Source: Ligustrum vulgare
Lineage: Eukaryota > Streptophyta > Magnoliopsida > Lamiales > Oleaceae
Direction: 5' to 3'
Assembly (NCBI GenBank): GCA_963555705.1
Contig: OY743190.1
Span: 32,780,929-32,844,928 of the forward strand
Length of the DNA stretch: 64,000 bases
This document shows positions 23,784-35,300 of the stretch, in pieces (position 1 is the stretch's first letter; each line of letters starts with the position of its first letter). The position numbers and the translations under genes were made by a program. Below the pieces are notes generated by a model. The model was not told the origin of the DNA and ran no database searches. It saw only the letters and a program-made list of their open reading frames with translations.

Positions 23784-25105
23784 TAGCAAGCCCAAAGAAA
23801 GGAAGATGAAGTCTTTTGTACTTAGACGTGTAAAAGCACGCCAACTATTTACGAATAGTGACCTTGCGTCGTAAGTACACATATGATGTGCGCGATACAC
23901 GACCCTAATATAGGAAGGACCTCTAAAGTAAAAGACATGAAAGAAATGCAAAGAGTGAAAAATCATACTCATTCATGCCACTTTTCAAAGAAGAAGAAAT
24001 AAGGAAATAGAAGAAAAGAAAGAGAGAAAGAAAGCATGAGAAAGTGAATAACATTATTACTCATGCATATCACTTCATGCATTACATTCATATCATAAAT
24101 ATGAAATTGATTAATTGAATGTAGTTATATGGAAGTAAATGTTGTGAAGTGATTACAAATGATACATTGAATTGATTATGATTTCTTGTACTATATGAGA
24201 ATTGATGTTAAGATTAGAAAGTAGTAAAAGAAGAAAATGTAAGAGAATAAGTAAATTATGCTTGTATGATATCAATTGAATATGATCTTTAGAGTTGCTT
24301 GAGTTGGTTAGCAAACTAAGTTTTCTATTCAAATGCTCAAATTATTACTTTAGGAAAAGATGGAAGTCGAAGTTAAGAGGTGTAGTGTATGATTTATTTT
24401 CATTCATGAAAATGTGAAAGTTTGACAAGAAAATATTGAGAATGATAGATGTTTATATGACTTTATACATTTTATGTTGAAATTAACCTCTTATTACATG
24501 CATCATGTTTTATTCACTGAATCATATGGTTCACAGCTGTTTCATATCTCTTTTTATAGGAAATGGAGCATAAATTTTTGTAGAGTGGATTCCCTATGGA
24601 GATTGCCGGCCGAGAATGAAGAGTACTTATTGGTAATTGAAAGAGAGAAAAGATTAAGCCCTTTTATACTTAAAACTATTTTAGAATGAAATTTTTATTC
24701 TTCTAGTATTTAAGAGTTAAATACTATTTGGGACTCGATTTTGAGATGTATAAGTAGATTTTTATGAAAATAAACGGGCCTTGTATTTTTAAAGTTCCGC
24801 TTGATGTTTAAATATTATTCTTATGAAGTGTTTAAATTGTTTTAACGTTGTTGTTATCAAAATGACAAACTTAAAGTAGGAATGATGATCCTAAATGTTT
24901 AACATGGTAAAACTATTGTTTAGAACAATTAAAATGGTTCTAAACAAGTTTAGAAAGAGTTTTTAGTAAATGTATCAAATATGCCCTATTTCTGAAAGTA
25001 CGCTACTAGTAGCTACCTGTAGTTACGTTTTTAGTTCACTTTATACTACTAGTAGCCATTAATAGAATTGAAAAAAAAAATTGCTTGAATTTTAGAGTCA
25101 TGACA
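23084..25105. other. remainder of the LTR-derived block
   Basis: AT-rich, no coding. Contains the LTR-like phrase GTCACGGGATGTGACTTACCC near 23680, a (TA)n run at 23747-23781, a purine-rich AAAGAAGAAGAAATAAGG stretch near 23985, and TTCCGCTTGATGTTTAAAT near 24797, of the kind seen near plant LTR 3' ends. Confidence 0.3.
23747..23781. repeat. (TA)n microsatellite
   Basis: About 35 bases of uninterrupted TA. Confidence 0.95.
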
Positions 25106-27117
25106 AAGATGCTATATTTGTTTCTACTGTTACCTATTCGACTCAATTGGTGGTCCATTTGTTCATGGTGGGCTAAGGAATTAGAAGAAGAAAGATTTGC
25201 TCAGAACACACATTGCAAAATCAAGTAGTGCACACAATCAAACTTGAGTCAAATATGAATCATTCAATAATTAAAGCATTGACATTCGATTTTATCTTAA
25301 TAAGCAATCACGTCAAGTTCGACAAGAATATCGAATTCGTTTGAATGCCACAATTGACTGTATTCGATTTCTTCTACGACAAGGGCGGCATGTCGTGGTC
25401 ATGATGAATCTAAAGACTCCAACAATTGGGGTAATTTTCTTCAACTATTGCATTGGTTGTGTGATCATAATGCTGAGATTAAGGTTGTTACTTTAACAAA
25501 TGCTCTTGAAAATCTCAAGTTAACATCACCACGAGTTCAAAGAGATATCATGAGTGCTATTACTTCAGAAACAATAAATGTGATCATCAAAGATATTGTT
25601 AATAGCCTTTTCTCTATCCTAATTGATGAATTTTGTGACATTTCAATGAAATAACAAATGTTAGTTGTGTCTTCGTTATGTTAAGGATGGATGTGTATTA
25701 TAACATTTTATAGGTGTAACACATGTTTCAAGTACTACAACTATCTCACTTAAGGCTGGAACTGATCAACTATTCTCCAATTATAGCTTAAGTATGTCCA
25801 ATTTGAGAGGGCAAGGATATGATGAAGGTATTAATATGAGAGGTGAGTATAATGACCCTAAAGCACTTATTTTGAAGGCAAATCCATATTTACATTCATT
25901 GTTTTGCTTATCAATTTCAACTAGCTCTTGTAGTTGTGGCACAGAAACTTGCAAAAATTGAAACATTCATTCATTTAGTGCATAGATTGGTGAATGTTGT
26001 TGGAGGATTGGCTAAACGGAGCGATCTTCTTAAAGAGAAACAAAGACTTTCAATTCTTGAAGTACTAAATGTTGGTGAAATATCAAGTGGACGAGGTCTT
26101 AATCAAGAAACTACTCTTAAGCGTTCTGATGATACACGTTGGGGCTCTCACTATTTAATTAACTTAATTGTCATGTTTTCATCAACAGCTGAAATTATTG
26201 AGATGATTGCTACTGATTTTACAAGTACATGAACAAGAGGTGAGGCATGTATTTTATTGGAGTTTATGCTCAAATTTGATTTTGCATTTAATCTACATCC
26301 GATGAAAAAGATCTTGGGCATTTCAAATGAATTGTCAAAAGCATTACAAAAAAAAGATCAAAATACCGTCAATGCCATGAGATCTGTAAAATTATGTAAA
26401 ATGCAGCTCCAAATGATGAGAGATGATGGATGGAATTATTTTTTTAGGATTGTTTGTTCATTTTGTGAAGCTCATGGCATCAGTATTCCCAATATGGATG
26501 ATATGTTCATAGCTCTGGTCCGTTCAAAGCATGACACGATGACAAATTTGCATCACTTTCGTATGGAAATATTTTATGCAATCATTGATATGCAACTTCA
26601 AGAGCTGAATGATCGTTTTTCTGAAGTAAATAGTGACTTACTTCTTTTTGTTGCATGTTTATCTCCAAATAATTCATTTGCTGCTTTTGATAAGAACAAA
26701 TTGCTTCAATTATGTGAGTATTATCCGATAGAATTTGATGCTACATATGTTTTGAAACTTGATGATCAGCTTGATACATAAATTTTTGACATGGGCACTG
26801 ATGAAGATTTTGGAAGATTACACGACCTTGACGATCTTGCAAAGAAGTTGGTTGCAAAAAATAAACATGAAGTGCATCCATTAGTGTACAAGCTCGTGAC
26901 ATTGAGTTTAATTCTTCCCGTGGCTACTGCTACAGTTGAGAGATTATTTTCTTCAATGACTTATGTTCAAAATCGTTTGCGTAATCGTCTCGGAGATCAG
27001 TTGTTGAATGATAGTTTAATTGCATATATAGATAAGGATGTACTTGATAATATCAAAAATGATGTAATTATGGAACATTATCAAAATATGAAAATACGTA
27101 GAGAACAATTGCAATAA
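25106..27117 (+). pseudogene. TTF/ZMYM1-type hAT transposase, C-terminal part
   Basis: The reading resumes at AAAGATGC with a TTF-finger remnant (CFYCYLF) and proceeds through IDCIRFLLRQG, the ENLKLTSPRVQRDI block, SLFSILIDEFCDIS, LRGQGYDEG.NMRGEYN, RGLNQETTLKRSDDTRWGSH and MQLQELNDRFSEVNS. It ends with the hAT dimerisation domain (YKLVTLSLILPVATATVE, FSSM, NRLRNRLGDQ) near 26880-27100. Frames change several times (near 25390, 25655 and 25930-26100) and there are stops at 26230 and 26779. The gene is therefore dead, but the domain order is complete. Confidence 0.8.
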
Positions 27118-27304
27118 AATTTCAAATACTTTTTCATTTTTCGGTCTTTTTCTAGAAAAAAAATTTCGGGGGCGAAACCCTCGTAAAGGCCGTCGCAAAA
27201 AACATAGGTTCATTTGTGCCCTAATACTGCAAAAAGTTTGCTTCCACCACTGGATTTTGATTGTTTGCCTAGAGTGTTGGGAAGTGCTCAGGTGAAGAAT
27301 ATAA

Positions 27305-27787
27305 GGTTGTGTTTGAAAACTAAGATTTTTCATGAAAAATCAAATATTTTCCATTCAACTTTTTTTTTTTTTTTTTTGCATGTTTGAAGGACATAATTTA
27401 GCTGGCAAAATATTTTTCAAAAGTAGATCACGTGAGCCCCTTTTCCACATTTTCAAGGAATTGCTTTTCCTACCATTTTTGGTGGATTTTGATTTTCCAT
27501 GGGATACTCCTCTTTTTTTCAACGTTAATTCTTTTTTTTTATTTTTTTATTTTTATGTTAATTGGAATAAGATTTGTACAACACAAATATGTAAAAAAAA
27601 AAAAAAAAAAACTTGCTAAAATAACTCAAGTTTACCAAATTTTTCTTATGAGAAATAATGTCAATAAAACCCGAAAATATTCTCAATTTTTTCGCTTAGA
27701 AAATGAATCAAATCAAATACTTCTAATTGATATTTTCTACGAAAATAATTTTCTTGCAATTTAATTCCTTGTCCAATCAAACGGACC
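27305..27787. mobile_element. Tourist-like MITE, 483 bp
   Basis: Left end GGTTGTGTTTGA, right end TCAAACGGACC, TAA on both sides (27302-27304 and 27788-27790), the 3-bp duplication of PIF/Harbinger elements. Interior T and A runs form a foldback. Same family as 8426-8920. Confidence 0.6.
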
Positions 27788-27939
27788 TAAGTGAAAGTGG
27801 AATTAAAATCTCTTTTATTATTTGTTAGCTTATTTAAATTAGAGGGCAAATGCTTTATATTATAACAAAAAAAAAAAAAATTGAATTTTTGGACGTTCTC
27901 GTTGATAGGTATGAAAGTTATTGATAAATGAAATGTTAA

Positions 27940-29196
27940 GAGTTAATTTCACAAAATATCATTCAAGTTTCAACAAAATTTCAAATATACTACTAAAATT
28001 CAATTGTTACACAAATTGTCACTCAAGTTTCAATTGGTTACTCAAAATGCCACTTTGTTGATTTCATATTAAAAAATTAGCACAAATCGTCCCTAATGTT
28101 TGGAAAAATTGATCAAACGGTCCTTAATATTTTATTTTGATGTAAAAAAACCTTAATCTTTTTTTCTAAATTAACAAAAGTAGTCTTTTTTATTTAAATG
28201 ATCAATATATTCTTAATTTTAAATAGGAAATTTTACTATTTAGTCATAACATTTGTAAAAGTACAATTAGGTATGTTCATAACTTTGTTTTTATATTTAA
28301 TTAACTAAAATTAATATATTTTTTTCCCATTACAATTTTAATTTATTGATCAAATGGATAATATACAAATAAATTTGTTTGAATAATCTAAATATTATTA
28401 TGAAATAAATCAAATTAATATTTGTTTGTAATAGATTTTTGAAAAAAAAAATATATATATTTTTTTACTTGAATAAATCTTTTAAAAAATGAAGTTAAAT
28501 TTTTTTTTTAATACAATGTGTGTTTGAAGATTAAGAAAAAGTTATGAGCCCCTTTAAAATGTGTGTTCGAAAATGATTTTTGGGGAAAATAATTTAAAAA
28601 AAAAAATTTAAAAAAATATTAATATAATTTAGTTCATAATAATTCGTAGGTTATACAATGGATAACAGTGAGTTATTTATTTTATTTTTTATATTTAATT
28701 AACTAAAATTAGCGGGTTATTTAGTTTATTTAGTTTTAATTAAGATTTTATTGATCGAATGAATAATAAACATTTATTATCCATTTGATCAATAAAATCC
28801 TATTGAGAAAAAAATCGATCTGCTAATTTTAGTTAATTAAATATAAAAAAAATAAATTTATGAACATGCCCAATTGTAATTTCTCAAAATTTATAAGTCA
28901 ATTGATAAATTTTCTATTTAAAATTAAGAATGTATTGATAATTTAAATAAAAAGATCACTTTTGTTAATTTAGAATAAAAATTAAGAGCTTTTACATCAA
29001 AATAAAAAGTTAATGACCATTTGAGCAATTTTTCCAAACATTAATACTGTTTGAGCCAATTTTTGGATAAGAAATTTAACAAATGGCATTTTGAGTAATC
29101 AATTAAAACTTGAGTGTCAATTTGTGTAACAATAGAACTTTAGTGGTATATTTGAAATCTTGCTAAAACTTGAGTGGTATTTTGTGAAATTAACCT
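27940..29196. mobile_element. long foldback (Mutator-like) element, 1.26 kb
   Basis: Almost the whole element is an imperfect palindrome. The left arm starts GTTAATTTCACAAAATATCA and the right arm ends with its complement, TGGTATTTTGTGAAATTAAC; complementarity continues inward for roughly 500-600 bases on each side with a centre near 28600-28700. Flanks AAATGTTAA (27931-27939) and AAAGGTTAA (29197-29205) match at 8 of 9, the duplication length of Mutator-like elements. No ORF inside. It ends 191 bases before the ATG of the WD40 gene. Confidence 0.7.
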
Positions 29197-29387
29197 AAAG
29201 GTTAAAGATATATGTGCCAAAAAATACCTGGGAATAGAAGTGCAGGGATGATGGATGTAATTTCCCCTAAATTAAAACCCTCAAAACGATAAAACCCCCG
29301 AGGTACGAGTTCCTTTCGGTTTTTTTGAGGCATCATCATTTTCAATCCCAGCGTACTTATTTTGCTTGAAGCAGCAGACGACGACAA
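29197..29387 (+). promoter_or_regulatory. promoter/5' UTR interval of the TCAB1-like gene
   Basis: Only 191 bases separate the foldback element from the ATG. The interval includes AAAACCCTC at about 29275, resembling the plant telo-box (AAACCCTA) found before many translation and RNP-biogenesis genes. No clear TATA box. Assignment as promoter is inferred from position. Confidence 0.35.
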
Positions 29388-32300
29388 ATGGGAGAAGAAG
29401 GGGCGGATGAGGAGCACCAGCACCCGAATCCTGATATCGAATCCACTGAATTCACAGAAACACCCTCCAATGGCGAGTACTCTTGGCCACTGGTTCACTA
29501 CGATGCTCATCCTTACAGAACCTACCACTTCTTCAAGCAATTCCGAACTGCTGCATCAAAGCCCAACAACTTTCTTAAGGGCGTCAAGTGGTGATTTTAC
29601 TGCCTCAGTTTTCACCTTTCACCTCGTTTCTACGAATTGTCACCTTGTTTTTACTGAGTTGTTATTGGGGTTTTGATTTGTAGGTCACCAGATGGTTCTT
29701 GCTTCCTAACCTGCTGCGACGACAATAATGTCCATCTTTTTACATTGTAAGTCTATCGATCAAAATAGTGGAAGTCTGGATTTTTATGAGTTTATAGTTC
29801 GATCCTTCTATAATGGCGTTTTCCCCCTTCCCTTCAGGCCTTATGATGACAGCGTTGGCTATGTAAATACACGCTCTTCAGCTCCAGATGAAGGTAACTC
29901 TTTTACTCTTACACACCTGACTTCCTGATATTTGATCCTTTTCTGGTCGTGTTCGGTTGCGAGCAATTGGGGTTCAAGAATTGTAATTAGAAGACAGTAA
30001 TCTCAATTGGAATTAAAATTCTTCCATTATATCTGAATGGATTCTCTTCCCATTATTTTCAATTCTAAGGATCTTGTTCCCAGCATCCAAATGATGCACA
30101 ATCTTTATTTTTCTCTATAGTTAATTGAATTTGGATGAAATAGAACTCTGATAGACTAGTTCCATGCAGCCAAATTTACTGTTCAAAGTTCATGAGAACT
30201 TATGACACCTCAATGTAATGCCCCGGGTTCTAACTACCCGATTCTCTACAAAATCTCGTCAAATAGTTCGATGCACGAATTTGAATTTTTAAAGTTTGGG
30301 CAGAAATAGAATATGGAAATTTGGACAGCTATCTCAACTTTCATTTCAGAAATAATAAATGTTAACAATTAATCATAATACTTGAATATTTATAAACTAC
30401 AACCTTCTTAAAAATTTACTGACTTGAAAATGTAATCTAGCATTGAAATGAATAAGTCTTAAATTAAAAGACACAAACTTTGACTCCAGTCATTACTGTC
30501 CGTCATCACGTTTTCCCAAGCTTTTCAATTTGAAAGATATTTCAAATCGAAATACTCAATAGCATATACAAACTAATGATGATAATATATATCAACATGA
30601 CAAAAACCAAGAGGAAAATTCGGAGCATCCAGAGGTTTAAGACATGGTGATCCCCTATCACCTTTTTTATTTATCTTAGTTGGAGACATATTGAGTAGAA
30701 TGGTGAACAAGGCTTGTAATGAAGATATGATAGAAAGCTTTAAAATAGGAAGGAACAATGTAAGAATATCACATCTTCAATTTGCGGACGACAGTATCTT
30801 CTTTTTGGAAAATAAGGACGAGAGCATCAATAATCTAATGGAAATTCTTGACATTTTTTCTAAAAACTCAGGAATAAAAATAAATTTGGCTAAGAGTACA
30901 GTGGTGGGTTTAAATATAATGGAAGAAAGAATTGAACACATAGCAAAAAATTGGGGTTATGTTAAGGGTGTGTGGCCACTCAATTACCTCGGACTACCTT
31001 TAGGGGGAAATTCAAATGCCTATTCCTTTTGGAACCCAGTGATAGAAAGAATTGCCAAAAGACTAGAAGGGTGGCACAAATGTTGTTTGTCACGTGGTGG
31101 GAGACTTATTCTTCTTCAATCGGTATTGGGAAGTATTCCCATATATTACATGTCAATCTTTAAAATGCCGAAGAAGGTGATTAAGATGATCGAGAAAATG
31201 ATGAGAGACTTTTTTTGGGAAGGTCAGGGAGAGAATCATAGTGACCATCTAGTTAAATGGGATATCATGTCGAAACCAAAACAATTTGGTGGGTTGGGAA
31301 TTGGGAATTTAGAATTGAAAAACACGGCCTTATTAGGGAAATGGTTATGGAGGTTCCCCAAAGAATTGGAGTCACTTTGGCGCTCCATCATTCTTAGTAG
31401 GTATGGCTATCACTCTAATGGATGGGATGCAAATTTTGGAATGAACTCCACCCTTCGAGCACCATGGAAATCAATTGCAAGAGCTTGGGATAAATTTATG
31501 GAAAACATCAAATTTGTAGCGGGAAAAGGTGATAAAATCCGGTTTTGGCTTGACAAATGGATTAGTGAACAATCATTTCAAGAGGCTTTCCCTAGACTTT
31601 TCCGCCTATCTAACAGCAAAAATGCTCTCATTTGTGATATTGCTTCCTTTCCATTAGCCTCTAATCCGGTCTGGAATTTAGTTTTTGCCAGGAATCTCAG
31701 TGATAGAGAAACCGAAGAATTCACTTCCCTACTAAATATTCTTGAAAATATCCACATCGATACTTCTACATCTGATAAAAGAATATGGAATGCCCACCCC
31801 TCGGGTGAGTTTTCTTGCAAATCTTTTTTATATACATTATTTCAGCCAACATGTCACACTTTCTATCCACTTTTTCAATTCATTTGGAAGAGTGCAGTAC
31901 CCTCAATGGTTAAAATTTTTGTTTGGTTGGTTTCTTTGGGAAAGGTGAACACTTGTGACTTGATGCAATTGAAAAGGCCATATTTGTACATATCTCCCTC
32001 ACACTGCATTATGTGTAAAAAGGCGGAGGAGAACATCGACCATATATTACTCCATTGTGTGATTGCTAGAGACATTTGGTGCAGAATTTTGTGTATATCT
32101 GGTGAAGAGATGGCATTACCAAGAAGATGGTCTGAAATGATAGGGATAAAATGTTCGTTTGGGGGAAACAACAAGGAAAAAAAGGCGATATGGAAGCTGA
32201 TTTTAATATCATCAGCTTGGACACTATGGACAGAAAGAAACCGGAGGATTTTTGATAATATTGAAAGATCGGTGGAGGATATTTGGGAAAATATTATTTT

Positions 32301-35300
32301 CCTTACAGGATTATGGGCCAGAGCTGCTGGAATTTTTAGTGGTCTAGAAAATTTTCTTTTTCGACTGGACCCTAATAGTTCTTTATGTCCCATTGTAATG
32401 AATTGTTCCTAACCTCGTGTTTAATTTCATGAAAGTGTCACAAGTTGTCATTGACACTTGTAGTGGATGTCTTGTTCACAGTCATTTTGTAACACCATTA
32501 TCATTCTCTTTAATAAAAGTTTTGTTTCTTACCAAAAAAAAAACATACAAATTCATGCTAGCATATAAATAAACTTAAAAGCGTAACCAAGTTTACGGGA
32601 GATGATATTACTTTAAACATTTCGAAATAAAATGCTAGAGTTGAGTCGTATGTGAAGTTCAAATGAACAGTCACCAAAAATCAATAGCTTGCTGAAGTTA
32701 TGTTTTAAAACTAAACCCCTTTTAATCCATGAAATTAAATAGTGTTAATAATCATCGACGTAAGAGAGATTTTCTCTTCTACGACGACAAAGAAGAATCA
32801 TCCCCTCACTTCTTCCTGCAGAGATAACCAGAAGTCTCCTTTACCATCACCTCCTCTCCTCTCTAGTCTCTTTCCATCTCATCACCATCCCTCCTCCCTT
32901 TCTTCCCACAAAGAAAAATACAACTCATTAATCAATTGCACCGTAGGAAAGTGGTATACTAATAAATTTATAAACCTCATACCGATTATACATGCCCAAA
33001 ATTAAGTTGCACAACTATGAATCTCAATAAAATATTTCATAAAACATAGGTATTTTAAAATCTCAATAACTTGATTTTAACTTGTTGAAATCACTTCTTT
33101 TTCATGCCCAACATATGTTATTTAATGCGTGCTACAAAATTAGGACCAATATTGAAATACTTTTATCCACTTTAGAAATATTTCAATATTTGACTCAGTT
33201 TAAATTCTCGATATTTATTAAAAAGAAACACAAGAAATGAATCATAAGCGGACATGGTTAAAATAATACATTTCGTGTTGGGAAATTTCTCAAATCCGAT
33301 TGATAAGTTCATACTTTAAAATAAGTATACTTAATCGTGATTTTAAAACCTAAGATGAGTGACAAAATGCTATAATTTCACGGGTTGTCAAAGTAATGAG
33401 ACTAAGCTAAAATAATTAGGCCGACATATTAAATAAAATAATTGCTAGGCAACATTTTATCGTGACCTAGAATTAACTTAGAACATTAGGAATTGTTGTA
33501 GCTACAAGGCAAACTAATTAAATTCCTTCTGAAATCTTAAAATAAAGTTTCTCATTAAGCCCTTGTTTAGCCCCATTATTTACAAAAATGAGTTTTATAA
33601 TAGTGATTTTTGGTACAATGTGTGGTTTAGAAGTGATGAAATTTTGTGTGTTTATGCGCAAATTATTTTATTGATAAAATGTATGGTTGACAATGAGTTT
33701 GGAAAAAATGAGGTTGTGAATAATGGGGCTCAAACAGAGGCAAAAATTAAAATTTCCAGTCGCTAAACTCAGGGGTCTAGCATGTATTTTCTCTAGAGTC
33801 TAGAACGAGGATCTTTTGGCGGAGGGAACAAACAACGTAGGTAAGGTTGAATTCCACTTATGTGGAATCTGTTACAACTTGGATTGCGTTCTCTGAAGTA
33901 ATATGCTGGATCTGTTCAGAAAGATAAATCTTAAGATTAATATATAATGAAGGATGATGTTAATGTGTGTATGTGAAAGAAATATATAAAAATCCTATGA
34001 GGTTTCCATTTAACATTAATAGATGCTTACCCTTCTGGGGTTACGTATAATTTGTTCTCATGCACACTATTTTTCTAAATTTCTGTGTCTCCTGAAAGCA
34101 TTTAGCTTTTTTGCAGATTCATATGGGGCAAACATTGTTGCACACGAGGGAGAATCTGTCTATGATTATTGCTGGTACCCTCACATGTCTGCTTCAAGTA
34201 CATCTCCATGGCATGATTTTGCTTGTGCTAACCTTGATAAATATTTTGAAAAATAGATATTCACTAGAATTCTGGTTTGTATTTTAGATCCAGATTTATG
34301 TGTATTTGCAACTACTACTCGCGACCATCCTATCCATCTCTGGGATGCTAACTCCGGGCAGGTGGTGCATCACTAACATGCTTTTCTTAAGAGTCTGATC
34401 TATCGTAACGAAGCTTAACAGTAGCCTCGAACTGTTCATAATACACATCATTTAGTAGTTAAGAATAAGAGAGTCACTTTTTCAATTCTTGGTCCTTTTA
34501 TATACTCATTTGTGCATTTGTCAGTAACCAACTAACCATTTGTATATGGGAATTGCAGCTACGCTGTACATATCGTGCCTATGATGCCATGGATGAGATT
34601 ACGGCTGCCTTTTCAATTGGATTCAACCCTAGTGGAACTAAGTAAGCATTCATTGAAAGGCCTTGAGTAATTGAGTTGTACTAAAAATCTCCCTTCTCAT
34701 CATTGCTGCCATTTGAAAATTTTGTACTGGTATTGTAATGCTGCTTCTGTTATGATTATAAAGATGGTGAATGTAATGAATACTACAAGTTAACAATAAA
34801 TATAGAGAAGCTGGTACCATACCTCATTGCCTCAAGTAGGCAATGGTATTGCTCATATTTGTGGTCTTGCTGAAGTAATATAATTGATTATAGTTTTTTA
34901 GTTAAGGTAAGTAAAACTTTTGGACCTGATTGATGGATTCATATATGATATTTTTAGATGAAAGAGAGATAAACAATGGGGTTTGGCTTAGTGCTACAAT
35001 TCCAGGTGGAGGACCAGAGGAGAAGCTTCTGTGTAGTGGTTACCGATGTGTTTATGATAACTATGTTTCTAACTAAAAATTCAATATGAATGTGGATTAC
35101 CTTGACATTAAATTTGAGTTGTGATAAGGTGCCACGTTCCTTTAGAGATCTTGACATTAAATGTGGAGTACCTTGACTTTAAATTTGAGTCGTGATAAGG
35201 TGCCACGTTCCTTTAGAGATCTTATTTGAAGTGCTTGATGGGTTCTTAGGTGTGCCGTCTTTCTTCTATCCAATTGCTAGTTTTCTACATATTTCAAACA

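Larger units (their letters stand above)
17044..25105 (+). mobile_element. LTR-derived insertion block, 8.06 kb, TSD AAGAT
   Basis: The block starts TGTAACAAC and ends GTCATGACA, so it has TG...CA borders, and it is flanked by AAGAT at 17039-17043 and 25106-25110. It lies exactly inside the hAT transposase. No gag or pol coding is visible. Minus its nested guests it is about 5 kb. A second LTR-like start (TGTGACACCTTGAAAT) occurs at 20389, with a TATATAG box at about 20640 and a CT-rich leader after it, so the block may be a rearranged LTR pair or a very long LTR. Internal structure is unresolved. Confidence 0.5.
15868..27252 (+). mobile_element. hAT transposon, TTF/ZMYM1-type, split by an 8-kb insertion
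   Basis: The left end CAGGGGTGGA and the inverted right end CAGTGGTGGA match at 9 of 10 bases. They are flanked by GATTCTGA (15860-15867) and GATTTTGA (27253-27260), an 8-bp duplication with one C/T difference. The transposase N-terminus lies at 16620-17043 and the rest at 25106-27117. The two halves meet at the same codon region, and the 8062 bases between them are flanked by AAGAT on both sides. Removing that block leaves about 3.3 kb, normal for this hAT type. Confidence 0.8.
30214..33767 (-). mobile_element. old solo LTR (minus), carrying LINE and MITE insertions
   Basis: The left border TGTAATGCCCCGGGTTC resembles the complement of the 3' end of the LTRs at 19741 and 57138 (GAACCCGGGGCGTTACA). 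The right border TTTCCAGTCGCTAAA resembles the complement of their 5' end (TGTAGCGAC). Flanks are CTCAA (30209-30213) and CTCAG (33768-33772), 4 of 5 identical. Without the LINE and MITE the LTR is about 1.4 kb, so it is a related but different family. It lies in intron 3 of the WD40 gene, antisense to it. Confidence 0.5.

Noticed and set aside
24738..24745. GATTTTGA upstream of the transposase C-terminal half, as a target duplication partner for 27253-27260
   Set aside because: No hAT-like end follows it. The true left end at 15868 has both a matching end sequence and a GATTCTGA flank, so this 8-base match is chance.
31875..32393. 172-codon minus-strand ORF
   Set aside because: Antisense shadow of the LINE ORF2.
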